Source: Eubacterium sp. (lineage in GTDB: Bacteria; Bacillota; Clostridia; Lachnospirales; Lachnospiraceae). From it: a DNA stretch of 64,000 bases. This document shows positions 20,276 to 30,669 of this stretch, in pieces. A model generated the notes under the pieces. The model worked only from the letters and a program-made list of their open reading frames with translations. It was not told the DNA's origin and made no database searches. Numbering within the stretch: the stretch's first letter is position 1; each line of letters starts with the position of its first letter. Where the stretch lies: positions 60,155-124,154 of the forward strand of contig JAILOU010000033.1 in assembly GCA_024690665.1 (NCBI GenBank), given 5' to 3'. Position numbers and translations under genes: made by a program.

Positions 20276-21745
20276 TTATAAAATCTCCCACTGTATCTCA
20301 AACTCTGTTATCTGAGACAAGCGAAAGTATTCTGATATATTCCACTCTAGAAGTTCTTTTACATCTTCTTGATCTGTCGTTTCTTTTATCAGTACAATCT
20401 GATTACTCGAAAACCGTTTTGTTCGTATCGTATCGTCCAGCTTTCGAACGAAATTATCTTCGAGTGTACAGATTACTTTGTCCATTCGCTCCATATCAAA
20501 GACATCATTGCGTATCGGTGTTATCGTTATCAGTGCCAGCGTCTTACCCCTGCGCTCCGATAACGGAATTTCCCGTTCTATTAACCTGCGATCAGCCTCA
20601 AGCCCTGTATCTTTGGGCTGCTCTTTATTGATATTCTCTTCCATATAAATATTGAAATTACAAAGCTTAGCATGATAAAGCGCACATCTTACGCGATCCA
20701 ATGCCGCCTTAAAATTCCAAGTCTTTTCATTTACCGCCAGTCCAACTACAATGGAAACACCATGAATCTCAGCCATTTTCTGGATTTCCTGGTATCGCAA
20801 TTTTAACTTGTGATTTTTTTCCATGTAAACCAGGATGCGATTTTCACTGATGCGGCTGATAATCTCAGAAGTATTAAGGATTTCACAGACGCGGTCACAA
20901 AATGAAAACAGCTTTAAATCAGCGGCCCGGTGTCCTTCTGCGGCAATGATAGCATCAAAATTATCCATTTCAATGATACCGAGAATTCCCTTGAAGGAAC
21001 CAAGTCGTTCGTATTCCGTAATTTGTTTCGCCATATATTCTAAGGAAACAAAGCGGCTCCAGCATTTTGGAGTATAAGAATCCAGGCTCCAGCCAACATA
21101 ATGCATCCGATCTCCCATTGTGAGTTCCTTTTCATGCGTATCCTTAGCCTCCTGCAAGATGGCATCAAACCGGCCATCCTTCAAACAGGAAATGGCAACA
21201 TCTGTTACAGCCGGATCAAACTGTGTTCCTCTGCCCTTTAACAATTCTCTTGAGATTGCTTCCTTCGTATCTACATTTCTTTGATACCGACGATATGATG
21301 TCATGGCATCAAGCGCATCCGCAAGCGCAAGAATCCGGATAGAAAGCGGAAGCTCTTCACAATACATCCCGTAATATCCCTTGCCGTCATAACGCTCATG
21401 ATGATATTTTGCAGCCATAACGTAGAGCTTACTATCATTAAGATTTGTCAAGATATCCGCGCCAATTACGGTATGAGATTTCATAATGGTGAATTCCTCT
21501 TCCGTCAGCATGGACGGCTTATTCAGGATATTGTCCGGAATTCCAAGTTTTCCGATGTCGTGAAGGCGCGCCATTCTCTCAAGCTGTTCTAAGTCTGTGC
21601 CCTTCATCCCCATCTGTTTTCCCATAATCACGACAATCTGGGCCACTCGTTTCGAGTGACCCTCTGTCTCTGTATTTTTCGCATCTAGCAGACTTGCTAT
21701 CGCCTCTATTACTTCTAAAGAAGATTTTTTCTCCATACAGCTCAT
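20276..21745 (-). CDS. HD-GYP domain protein (putative cyclic-di-GMP phosphodiesterase)
   Basis: 'TEGHSKRVAQI', 'ARLHDIGKLGIPDNIL', 'HHERYDGKGY', 'RILALADALDAMTS'; C-terminal region GGDEF-like/unknown. Confidence 0.9.
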   Translation of the reverse strand: MSCMEKKSSLEVIEAIASLLDAKNTETEGHSKRVAQIVVIMGKQMGMKGTDLEQLERMARLHDIGKLGIPDNILNKPSMLTEEEFTIMKSHTVIGADILTNLNDSKLYVMAAKYHHERYDGKGYYGMYCEELPLSIRILALADALDAMTSYRRYQRNVDTKEAISRELLKGRGTQFDPAVTDVAISCLKDGRFDAILQEAKDTHEKELTMGDRMHYVGWSLDSYTPKCWSRFVSLEYMAKQITEYERLGSFKGILGIIEMDNFDAIIAAEGHRAADLKLFSFCDRVCEILNTSEIISRISENRILVYMEKNHKLKLRYQEIQKMAEIHGVSIVVGLAVNEKTWNFKAALDRVRCALYHAKLCNFNIYMEENINKEQPKDTGLEADRRLIEREIPLSERRGKTLALITITPIRNDVFDMERMDKVICTLEDNFVRKLDDTIRTKRFSSNQIVLIKETTDQEDVKELLEWNISEYFRLSQITEFEIQWEIL

Positions 21746-21774
21746 CCCCTATAAGTATCTTTCTTACTTATAGA

Positions 21775-23787
21775 TTATTCCAATTCAGATGGCTTGTCTA
21801 CTGCATAATCAGAATATGATGGTACTTCCTGTGCATCAGAAGTCTTATCATCTGTAGAGTAAGAACCAACCGTAATTGTGTAAGAGCTGTCGCCTTCTAC
21901 ATATACTGTTCCGTCCTCTCCAACGATAGATACGGTATTACCATCTTCATCTGTAATCGTTCCTGCATTGTATAAATCATCAACTTCTGAATCCGCTGTA
22001 ACTGTCCAGGTAGAATCCTCGGAAATATATACGTTACAGTATCCGTCTCCGCCATCACCGGCATATGTTTCATCATCCACAAAGCATCCGGTTAAAGAAG
22101 ATCCATTTGTCATATAAAAGTCAAGTGTTGAGATACTATCGTAAATGATTTTACCCTGCATCTCCTGGTCATCAGCTGTAAAAGTACAGTTTGCACCATT
22201 TTCACCTTCTGTTCCCCAACCTCTCTCATTCGTATTGCCGGTTACCTGAAGGAAGTAATCGTCATCATCTGAATAATTGATATCTACATCAGATAACAAG
22301 AAGGTACTTTCTGTATTAGTTGTATAGAACAGACCACCATTTTCAGAATTGATGGTTCCGCCTACCATTTCAAAATCACTGTTTCCGACTTCAGAGTCAC
22401 CGGACATACTCTGGTATAAGATTACCGTCCAGGTGTTGTCATTCTGATCATCATCCGGCATATTACCGGTTAAAGTTGTATCGAATAAACGAAGGGCATT
22501 CAGTCCCTCAATGCAGACAGCTTCTGATCCTGTTGCATTCAGTGTTGCATCGTTAATCGTGATATCAGCTGTACAATATACTGCCGGTGAACCTGTACCG
22601 TTAGAAGTATAGGTTCCACCATCGACTACCATGGTTCCGCCGCCACGGTCACTACGAATGGCTGCTGCTGAGCCTCCATTGGTTTCAACCTCCAGATCCC
22701 ACGCGTATAAAGTTCCGCCTCCGGCTACATGGATTCCGCCTGAAGTATCCTGCTGCGTCGTAATCGTCGAATCAGCAACATAAGTTACACCACTGTCGTA
22801 AGAAAATACGCCTGCTCCACCGGCACTGTCTGTCGTAATGCTGGTGTTAGAAAGAAACAGATTACCTTCCGTATTTAAGATGGCCGCTCCAACTCCGTAG
22901 AAACTGGAGTTATCTCCTCCTGTACTGTCAGAAGACGTACGGTCAACCGTGATATTATCAAGCGTTACATTGGCACCTTCACTAACCCAGATGGCTTCCT
23001 CGTCTGTTCCTGTTGAGCTAAAGCTCTCATCACTTACTTCTGTATCTGAAGTATATTCTGTTACACCGCTGTAAGAGACATCCGTAGAAGAACTGCTTTC
23101 ACCGCCTCCTGCAGAATCGGAAGAACCACCGGATACCTGTACATCGGAAAGGATGGTAATGCTTTCAATATTTCCGCTGGAATCAAGTGTAATATCAACG
23201 ACGGTTCCTTCTGTAATATCATCCATGGATGCATCATCTTCTAATACAGATTCATCAGAAACCGTAAATGTCATAGACGTATCAGACTCAACTAATGTCT
23301 GTGATCCGGAGCCGCCTTCTCCACCCTCGGATGGTGCTTCACCGGACTGAGAAGGTTCTGATGATTCAGCTGAAGAATCTGTGCTTTCAGACTCGGTCTC
23401 TTCGGATGCTTCTTCTTTTGTATCACTCATAGTCTTAGCTGTTTCCTCGCTTTCTTCTGTAGAAGTTTCTTCTGCGTCGCTCTCAGATGAGCTATCTTTG
23501 GAAGAGTCACTATCTTCAGAAGATTTTTCCTCAGATGAGCTATCACCGGATGGCGCTTCACCGGATGGCGCTTCGCCACCCTGGTCGCCGCCACCGCTCA
23601 TGCCGTCGCTTAAACTTCCTACCGTAATTGTAATTTCATCGCCATCAACAGCCGTAACCTCACCGACCACCTCAGTTGAAGTAATTGATACTGCGCTTGA
23701 ACTTCCGGCGCAGCCTGCCATTGTAGCTCCTGCTGCAGCGATTACGCCTGCCAAAACAATACACTGCATTCTCTTGTTATTTTTCAT
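21775..23787 (-). CDS. Lipoprotein with Ser/Glu-rich low-complexity linker and beta-helix-like repeats
   Basis: Lipobox 'AAAGATMAGCAGSSS'; linker 'SSSEEKSSEDSDSSKDSSSESDAEETSTEE'; repeated Gly/Asn/Thr beta-helix-like strands. Confidence 0.72.
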   Translation of the reverse strand: MKNNKRMQCIVLAGVIAAAGATMAGCAGSSSAVSITSTEVVGEVTAVDGDEITITVGSLSDGMSGGGDQGGEAPSGEAPSGDSSSEEKSSEDSDSSKDSSSESDAEETSTEESEETAKTMSDTKEEASEETESESTDSSAESSEPSQSGEAPSEGGEGGSGSQTLVESDTSMTFTVSDESVLEDDASMDDITEGTVVDITLDSSGNIESITILSDVQVSGGSSDSAGGGESSSSTDVSYSGVTEYTSDTEVSDESFSSTGTDEEAIWVSEGANVTLDNITVDRTSSDSTGGDNSSFYGVGAAILNTEGNLFLSNTSITTDSAGGAGVFSYDSGVTYVADSTITTQQDTSGGIHVAGGGTLYAWDLEVETNGGSAAAIRSDRGGGTMVVDGGTYTSNGTGSPAVYCTADITINDATLNATGSEAVCIEGLNALRLFDTTLTGNMPDDDQNDNTWTVILYQSMSGDSEVGNSDFEMVGGTINSENGGLFYTTNTESTFLLSDVDINYSDDDDYFLQVTGNTNERGWGTEGENGANCTFTADDQEMQGKIIYDSISTLDFYMTNGSSLTGCFVDDETYAGDGGDGYCNVYISEDSTWTVTADSEVDDLYNAGTITDEDGNTVSIVGEDGTVYVEGDSSYTITVGSYSTDDKTSDAQEVPSYSDYAVDKPSELE

Positions 23788-23934
23788 GATTTATTTCCTC
23801 CAATTAATTTCCATATGTATATCTACTATACATATGGTAATTTCCTTATGTGTTTATCTGATGAAGTTTATCTGACGAGTAGATAAATTGTACGGCACGG
23901 TTTTGTGAAGAAAAAAAGCCGAATTCCTAAGAAT

Positions 23935-24966
23935 TCAGCTTTCACAATGTGTATGATCAGTATTTGTTTTAAACTGAGCAAATCCACTTTTGCTCTTATC
24001 GCGCCTGTGTAAGATGACAAATACGATTCCGATTAAAAACGGAACAATAAATGTTGCAAATCGATATAGCAACACCGAAGAGCCAGCCAGCGACACGCCA
24101 ACCACCACCTGAAACAGCATGGTATAGACGAATTCTGTCGATGCCACTCCGGCCGGCGCCGGAATCACCGCCGCAATCATAACAGACAGTGACGTAATCG
24201 CCCAGGACTCCATTAAGGTAAGATCGGTAAACTGGTACATCAAGATAAATGGAATGCTGTACCAGCACGCTAGTTTAAAAAAGTTTAGGATGACAACTTT
24301 TAAAATCAGACTCTTTCGCTTTAGCATATCCATAAAGGACTCTTCCAAAACCACGACGTTGTTTTCCAAAAGCGAAATCTGCGAATCAAACTTTCCACTT
24401 TTATTAAACTTCTTAGCCAGACCAACGACAATGCTGTGTGCTTTCGGCCAACAACCAAGAAGCGTAATTCCAAGACAGATGCCAAATGTCAGCACATATC
24501 CCACAATCAGATATCCTTTGTAGGTACTGTAATGCTCCGCCATAAAGCTCCAGCTTGCCAGGAAAAACACCGTGGTAAACAGCATGATGCTGATTCTGTG
24601 GAAGACATACATCATGGTGTAAACTCCGGTTCCTTTTGAATACTCAAGACCTTTCTTGTCCAAAAAGTAAACGGCTGCAACTCCCGCACCGCCTCCAAGC
24701 GTTGCCACTCTGTAGAATGCTGCATAGAATGCACACGCAACGCAATGACCATAATGTATGTCTTTACTGTGAACTCTGCTTAATAAAAACAGAATACCAC
24801 CTTCAAAAAGGTGGTATATCACAGACACAAGACATACCGCTATGATCAGCCATAGCGATGTCTGTGTGATTTGTTGCATAATTGTTTCCGCAGAGTCGTG
24901 GAAGGTGTAGATTACAATCAATATTAAAATAATCACAAAAATAATTTTTGCAAGAGTCTTTTTCAT
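23935..24966 (-). CDS. Lysylphosphatidylglycerol synthase TM-domain (YbhN/flippase-like) membrane protein
   Basis: Multi-TM; 'AAVIPAPAGVASTEFVYTMLF' characteristic of LPG synthase TM family. Confidence 0.8.
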   Translation of the reverse strand: MKKTLAKIIFVIILILIVIYTFHDSAETIMQQITQTSLWLIIAVCLVSVIYHLFEGGILFLLSRVHSKDIHYGHCVACAFYAAFYRVATLGGGAGVAAVYFLDKKGLEYSKGTGVYTMMYVFHRISIMLFTTVFFLASWSFMAEHYSTYKGYLIVGYVLTFGICLGITLLGCWPKAHSIVVGLAKKFNKSGKFDSQISLLENNVVVLEESFMDMLKRKSLILKVVILNFFKLACWYSIPFILMYQFTDLTLMESWAITSLSVMIAAVIPAPAGVASTEFVYTMLFQVVVGVSLAGSSVLLYRFATFIVPFLIGIVFVILHRRDKSKSGFAQFKTNTDHTHCES

Positions 24967-24984
24967 ATTGTCACTACCTATGCT

Positions 24985-26379
24985 TTATTTTTTCTTATAG
25001 TTGGTATATCCGACCTTCTCAAAATGTCCTTTCGTCCAAAGTTCATCTGCTTTATCAGCCCAGTCCTTAGCATACTCTTCACATTTACCACATAAATGCT
25101 CAACGCTTTCCGGTGACTGAAGGTCTGTGGACTTGGCCCCACTTTCGTGTACCATCTGCTGCAGCTTCTCAGGATTCTCCAACATTGGACATGGACGAAG
25201 ATGATTATCGTTAAATGGCTGTCCATCACGATATGCCATAAACAATGGCTGACGCAGACATTCCAGCAAGGTATTCTCACGGATGTTTGCTCCGGAATAA
25301 TGAATAAATACGCAAGGCTCTGCATCACCATTTGCATTAATATGGAAGTAGTTTCTTCCTCCGGCGATACAACCACCAACATACTCACCATCATTCTGGA
25401 AGTCCATAACGAAGATAGATTTACCGGTATCCATTCCGCGAACTTCGCGGATTCTGTGATAGATATATTCTCTTTGTTCTTTTGTTGGCATCAGCTCTTT
25501 GTCAGCTTCATTACCAACCGGCATGAAATGGAAATACCATGCATAACGGCATCCATGTTCAACCAAAAGATCGAAGAACTCATCGGATGTTACAGCATCC
25601 ATGTTCTTTCTTGTATAGCAGACACTCGTTCCGAAGAACAGGCCGTACTGCTTCATAAGATCCATAGCGTGAAGTACCTTCTTATAGATACCATCGCCGC
25701 GACGGAAATCATTAGCCTCTTCAAATCCTTCTAAGGATACGGAAAATGAGAAGTTACCGAGTTCTTGTACTTTCTGACAGAACTCTTCATCAATCAATGT
25801 TCCATTTGTAAAGGAGTGGAATGCACATTCATTATGTTTTGCCGCAAGTTTTAACAAATCATCCTTGCGCACAAGCGGCTCTCCACCGGTAAACATATAA
25901 AAGTATACTCCAAGCTCTTTACCCTGTGTTACGATACTGTCCATCTCTTCAAATGTCAGATTCAGCTTATATCCATACTCTGCCGCCCAGCATCCTGTAC
26001 ATCTAAGATTGCAGGCACTTGTTGGATCCATCAGGATGAGCCATGGGATATTACAATTATATACTTCACGATTCTCACGAATCATTCTGGTTCCGTGAAA
26101 GGCTGCCTGATAACCTAAGTTAAGTGCTGTCATCTTGGCAACATTAGGATGCACTTCATCGAGCATCTTGTTCACGAACTTCATCCATTTATGTTCCGGA
26201 TTCTTGACGATTGCTCTTGCACCGTCAAATGCATCCTTACGGAATTGATCTCCCATAAACTTTTCAGCAAGATCAATAATTTCAAGAAGACCCTTCTCAC
26301 GGTCCTTACTTACCTTTTTCAATGCCACATCGATTGCTACGCTAAATGCTTTTCGTTCAAGCTTTTGTGGAATTCTCAT
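24985..26379 (-). CDS. Radical SAM protein with C-terminal SPASM-like Cys region
   Basis: 'PTSACNLRCTGCWAAEYG' CxxxCxxC; 'FTGGEPLVRKDDL'; C-terminal cysteine motifs 'GGCIAGG...EPCVFIHYS...LRPCPML...HLCGKCEEYA'. Confidence 0.92.
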   Translation of the reverse strand: MRIPQKLERKAFSVAIDVALKKVSKDREKGLLEIIDLAEKFMGDQFRKDAFDGARAIVKNPEHKWMKFVNKMLDEVHPNVAKMTALNLGYQAAFHGTRMIRENREVYNCNIPWLILMDPTSACNLRCTGCWAAEYGYKLNLTFEEMDSIVTQGKELGVYFYMFTGGEPLVRKDDLLKLAAKHNECAFHSFTNGTLIDEEFCQKVQELGNFSFSVSLEGFEEANDFRRGDGIYKKVLHAMDLMKQYGLFFGTSVCYTRKNMDAVTSDEFFDLLVEHGCRYAWYFHFMPVGNEADKELMPTKEQREYIYHRIREVRGMDTGKSIFVMDFQNDGEYVGGCIAGGRNYFHINANGDAEPCVFIHYSGANIRENTLLECLRQPLFMAYRDGQPFNDNHLRPCPMLENPEKLQQMVHESGAKSTDLQSPESVEHLCGKCEEYAKDWADKADELWTKGHFEKVGYTNYKKK

Positions 26380-26497
26380 GTTCTACCTCCGATTACCAAA
26401 CTTTAATCTCTCTTTTCAATCTACATATCTAAGCATCTTACTCTTTTTTACATACCTCGTCAAGAATGAGAATGCTTTGTTTATAAAAATTTACGAT

Positions 26498-27445
26498 TTA
26501 ATCTTCCTTGTAATGCTCGATAAATTCCTTCATCTCTTCATAGATAATCTGAACAAGACGATATCTTGCATCACCTGCTGCCCAGGCAATATGCGGCGTA
26601 ATAATCAGTCTGGTAGAATCCATAATATCTGTAAATGGGCTGTCGGCGCTCATCGGTTCCTCGCATAGAACGTCAAGACCTGCTGCTGCAATCTCCTGAC
26701 TCTTTAATGCATCTGCCAGATCTTCTTCTACCACAATCGGGCCTCTTCCCACATTAATAAAGATGGCACTTTCCTTCATCTTAGAAAATGCCGCCTTATT
26801 CATAAGACTGTCTGTATGCTCATTTAACGGTGCATGTACAGATACAATATCACTCGTTTTTAACAGTTCCTCGAAAGAAACCCTGGTATAATCCGGATCG
26901 TCATGCGCGCCACTTGTCGAATAATAGAGGACCTTACAGCCAAACGCTTTTGCAAGTCCTGCAACGCGTCGTCCAATCTGTCCAAGTCCGATAACTCCCC
27001 AGGTCATACCGCTAAGCTGGTAGAACGGGCGTCCCATATGCGTAAAACTGCTGCTTTTGATATAATCCCCTGATTTTACATAGGAATCATAATAAGATAA
27101 TTTTTCCAGCAGGTAGAATAACATGGCAAATGTATGCTGCGCCACGGACTCTGTAGAATAGCCTTCTGCATTTCTCCAGGCAATCTTTCGTTTTTCAAGA
27201 TATGCTTTATCCAGATTATTGGTTCCGGTCGCTGTCACACAGATGAGCTTAACCTGCTTTGCTCTATCCAGCGTCTTCTCATTCATTGGCATCTTGTTGA
27301 CCACAATCACATCAGCGTTGTCAATCTTATCTCCAATCTCTTCCGGCTTTGATAAGCTGTACTGCTTTACCTCTCCAAGACTGTCATACGCAGACAAATC
27401 TACATCTTCACCCACAGAGTTGCGTTCCAAAAATACGATTTCCAT
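26498..27445 (-). CDS. D-2-hydroxyacid dehydrogenase
   Basis: 'WGVIGLGQIGRRVAGLAKAFGCKVLYYS' Rossmann motif, 'FINVGRGPIVVEEDL', 'IITPHIAWA'. Confidence 0.92.
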   Translation of the reverse strand: MEIVFLERNSVGEDVDLSAYDSLGEVKQYSLSKPEEIGDKIDNADVIVVNKMPMNEKTLDRAKQVKLICVTATGTNNLDKAYLEKRKIAWRNAEGYSTESVAQHTFAMLFYLLEKLSYYDSYVKSGDYIKSSSFTHMGRPFYQLSGMTWGVIGLGQIGRRVAGLAKAFGCKVLYYSTSGAHDDPDYTRVSFEELLKTSDIVSVHAPLNEHTDSLMNKAAFSKMKESAIFINVGRGPIVVEEDLADALKSQEIAAAGLDVLCEEPMSADSPFTDIMDSTRLIITPHIAWAAGDARYRLVQIIYEEMKEFIEHYKED

Positions 27446-27448
27446 GAT

Positions 27449-27895
27449 TTATAATTCCTTTTTTTCTACAATTAATTTTACACCGGATACTTCCACGACC
27501 TGCGCTTCTTCTCCCGGATTAAGAATGGTTTTTTCTTCTTTAGCACGAACGGTCCATTCCATACCGTCCAAGGTCCCTTTTCCGGTCCCTTTTCGTGCAT
27601 CCACCATTTCCGTAATCATAACGGTTTTCCCAACGGCTGCTTCCACATTACTTTTATATGTTTTTTTGTTGATATACTTAAGTGCATATGGTCTTGTGCC
27701 AAACAGCATTACCAGCGATACAACGACAAATCCGGCCAGCTGCCAGCCAAAAAATGCCCCTGCGCCATAGATGATCAGTGCAACGACTGCTCCACATGCA
27801 AACCAGATTGTCGTAAGTCCCACGGTCGCAAGTTCAATTATCACACAGGCCACCAAGATTACAAGCCATAAAATCAATAAAGGTTCCATACTCAT
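27449..27895 (-). CDS. NfeD-family membrane protein
   Basis: N-terminal TM segments; 'GKTVMITEMVDARKGTGKGTLDGMEWTVRA' OB-fold NfeD-like. Confidence 0.82.
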   Translation of the reverse strand: MSMEPLLILWLVILVACVIIELATVGLTTIWFACGAVVALIIYGAGAFFGWQLAGFVVVSLVMLFGTRPYALKYINKKTYKSNVEAAVGKTVMITEMVDARKGTGKGTLDGMEWTVRAKEEKTILNPGEEAQVVEVSGVKLIVEKKEL

Positions 27896-27903
27896 CCTTC
27901 TTT

Positions 27904-29625
27904 CTACTGCATATATCGTTCAATAAGCTCCCAGGTTGCACTTCTTTCAAATCCGGATTTCCAAAATGCTGCGCCGGCAAGGTTATTTTCCTGGTATACC
28001 TTTAGTTTCGCTTCTAGTGATGTCTCTTCTTCCATCCAGATCTTATAGGTCTTTCCGTCTGCTTCATATTCCGCGTAATACTGTTGTAACTCTTCGTTCC
28101 AGGTCTTTTCTGCACCATTTTCCTCTAATATGGTATCCGCTTCATCCATTCCAAGAGCCGTACTGCTTAAGGTGTAACCATTTTCCTCATCCTCCGACGG
28201 CGTCTCCTCCCACAATCTTGCATAAAATGGAAGTCCCAAAATCACCTGGTCCGCTGACACTTCTTTTAGCGTATCCGTTACTGATTCTGTCACGTAATTG
28301 ATAGAAGAAACACTGCCTTCATCGCCGCCCGCATAATGCTCATCATATGCCATGATCACCACATAATCAGCAAATGCCGCCTGCTCACTTCTATTATATG
28401 CCGTTGTGTAACCGGATGGTACATAATTATCCACCGATAACACAATTTCGTTGGCACGACACTTAATGGATAACTCTCGTACCATCTGCACGAATCCAAG
28501 CGCACCTTCGGTTGACAAAGATTCAAAGTCTAAGTTAATTCCATCAATTCCATACTGAATCGCAGCCGCAATAATCGAATTTACGAGATTATTTCGAAGT
28601 GAAGTTGTCGTTAAGACCTTCTCACAGTCAATATCCGTATTTTCCAAGTTGCTGACAAGCGCCCACACCTGCACATCATTGTCATGACAGGTCTGCACAT
28701 AATCCAGGCTGGCAATCGAAGCGATGCCGCCCTGTTCATCATCCATGTAAAACCAGGTCGGAGAGATGACATTGATATCTCCGGATCTTTCTAACACCTG
28801 GGAAATGGACTGGTTGGCAGTCTGTGAAGTTACCTGATGCCACAGCAGATTGACCTTCTCATCCATCAGATTATGCGTGATTTCTTCTTCCTGAAAATCA
28901 TTTGCCAGTGTTACCTGCGTTGTATCTGACAGCAATTTATTTTGAATATATCCAATCATGCCATCTTCCGTAACCACCTTTGACCAGTTTTCACTGCTTT
29001 CTAATATGGTTACCGTCTCGTCTTTTTCCAGCGTATCTACAATCTTACTTTTGATGCCACCCTTCTCACGAATCGCTGCTTCTTTTTTGCTGTTCGCCTG
29101 ACTTACCGTCTCCCACTTCGATGTGATGACCGCGCGGTTTGGACTTTCATAGGCCTGATGCGTCACATTGGCATATAATTCTACAAAATCAAGTGCAACA
29201 TAGGTATCCTCACCATCGGTAATGACTATTTCATAAGAAGTTTCATTTTCGCTTTTCCCTTCCGTGTAAGAAGCCTGATTCGCCTCTGCCCTGATGACCT
29301 CATTTGCCGTTGTATAAAGCAAAATATTTTCATTGGAGTCCCAATAAAATCTCTCATTAATGTTTTCTCTAAGCACCTCGTATGGCACATACACCTCTCC
29401 GGAAATGTATTTTCCGGTTTCTTCGTTTTTCTCCCGATCGATAATCAGAGCGATGTCATCCTCTTCTTCTATGTTATAATAGCTGTTTAAATCTACCGTC
29501 TCGCTTGTCGGTGTATACTTTTTCATTAAAAATGCCACTACCGCGATGAAAGCTATTACAACCACCGCCAATACCAGCATTAACTTTTTCTTTCTTTCTC
29601 TTCGGGCTTTTAACCTGCGTCCCAT
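27904..29625 (-). CDS. Glycoside hydrolase family 18-type protein with SH3b domain
   Basis: 'DGINLDFESLSTEGALGFVQMVREL' and 'VIMAYDEHY' GH18 motifs; SH3b-like 'ETVTILESSENWSKVVTEDGMIGYIQNKLL'; N-terminal TM. Confidence 0.9.
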   Translation of the reverse strand: MGRRLKARRERKKKLMLVLAVVVIAFIAVVAFLMKKYTPTSETVDLNSYYNIEEEDDIALIIDREKNEETGKYISGEVYVPYEVLRENINERFYWDSNENILLYTTANEVIRAEANQASYTEGKSENETSYEIVITDGEDTYVALDFVELYANVTHQAYESPNRAVITSKWETVSQANSKKEAAIREKGGIKSKIVDTLEKDETVTILESSENWSKVVTEDGMIGYIQNKLLSDTTQVTLANDFQEEEITHNLMDEKVNLLWHQVTSQTANQSISQVLERSGDINVISPTWFYMDDEQGGIASIASLDYVQTCHDNDVQVWALVSNLENTDIDCEKVLTTTSLRNNLVNSIIAAAIQYGIDGINLDFESLSTEGALGFVQMVRELSIKCRANEIVLSVDNYVPSGYTTAYNRSEQAAFADYVVIMAYDEHYAGGDEGSVSSINYVTESVTDTLKEVSADQVILGLPFYARLWEETPSEDEENGYTLSSTALGMDEADTILEENGAEKTWNEELQQYYAEYEADGKTYKIWMEEETSLEAKLKVYQENNLAGAAFWKSGFERSATWELIERYMQ

Positions 29626-29706
29626 ATAGTTCCTCCTTGCCTCCCCGTTTTATCTGAAACGATTATAACATACTTCACGTTTATACCCTAATTAAATAAG
29701 AAGAAA

Positions 29707-29740
29707 CCGCGCAGAAAGCCTGTTATGCCTGTCTGCGCGG
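29707..29740 (-). terminator. Hairpin terminator of the upstream minus-strand operon
   Basis: ccgcgcaga ... tctgcgcgg, followed on minus strand by TTTCTTCTT. Confidence 0.75.
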
Positions 29741-29881
29741 CGCCTTTTCTGATAGCCAGAGCTCTGCCCTGTCTACCTTTCATATTTCTTAAAAATCCTC
29801 TTTCTTATTTCCAATCCAAATCCTTCTCTACATTCTGATTGTTAATAAGTTTCAATTTGGTATATAAGTCCTTTAGGTTAG

Positions 29882-30103
29882 TTATTCCGCAATCCGGTCA
29901 AACCGGATTTCCTTTAATGTCCCCCCTTCAAATACATAGTCGCGCATATATTCCCCCTGATCTTGAACGCTGAGTTTTTGCGCGATGCTCTGAGAAGTGA
30001 TCTCACAGCCTCCAAGCCGTATTACCACTCCATGATTCTCATAATCCCGAAGTTCTACTTCTAGTTCAACTTTTTTCATTTTTTTTAAATCCCCCATAAA
30101 CAA
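29882..30103 (-). CDS. Hypothetical protein
   Basis: In-operon ORF downstream of P-loop-like protein; 'VELEVELRDYENHGVVIRLGGCEITSQ'. Confidence 0.6.
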   Translation of the reverse strand: MFMGDLKKMKKVELEVELRDYENHGVVIRLGGCEITSQSIAQKLSVQDQGEYMRDYVFEGGTLKEIRFDRIAE

Positions 30104-30128
30104 ATATTATAGTTTCGTTTTTATCCAT

Positions 30129-30656
30129 TTATAGTTGTGTCAACAATTGTAAAAACCTGTAACTTTTCTGATCAATCTGAAACGGATCTTCGATGAATGG
30201 CATACGAATTAGCTTTACGTGATATAATTTCTCATACGCCTTTTGCAATCTTCTGCTTCCCGACAATATTACGATCTTCTCCTCGTCTTGGTTTCCGCTT
30301 ACTTTTATTTTCTCAAGAAATTCCCCTGTTTTCGCTGCTTTCCAAGGAAGCACGCTGCTTACGATAATTCTAACATCTAAATAATTAACAAGTTCAACGT
30401 ACTCGTCAAGGCGACTACCCATGTCATACACTATGCACTCATACTCTGTGCTTAATGCTGCTTCCTCTGCAGTGGCAACAAGTCCTTTCTTTAAAAATCC
30501 GGACTGATATAACTGTCGGCTTTCGCTTTTATCGATAATAATCGTTTTTTTTCCTCTGATATCTGTTGCATATTCACCAATCAGCAAACACAATTGCGTT
30601 GTGCCGAGACCTCTGGCAGCGCCGCATACCCCTATGCGCATCTGCTGTTTTGCCAT
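30129..30656 (-). CDS. ParA/MinD-like protein with degenerate P-loop
   Basis: 'RIGVCGAARGLGTTQLCLLIGEY' and 'YECIVYDMGSRLDEYVELV' resemble SIMIBI NTPase segments but lack the Walker A Lys. Confidence 0.6.
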   Translation of the reverse strand: MAKQQMRIGVCGAARGLGTTQLCLLIGEYATDIRGKKTIIIDKSESRQLYQSGFLKKGLVATAEEAALSTEYECIVYDMGSRLDEYVELVNYLDVRIIVSSVLPWKAAKTGEFLEKIKVSGNQDEEKIVILSGSRRLQKAYEKLYHVKLIRMPFIEDPFQIDQKSYRFLQLLTQL

Positions 30657-30669
30657 CCGTTTATGAATT

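Noticed and set aside
20173-20631. 152-aa + strand ORF and the short open stretch downstream of the HD-GYP gene
   Set aside because: Overlaps the head repeat and the antisense of a well-supported HD-GYP gene; no RBS or recognisable domain.
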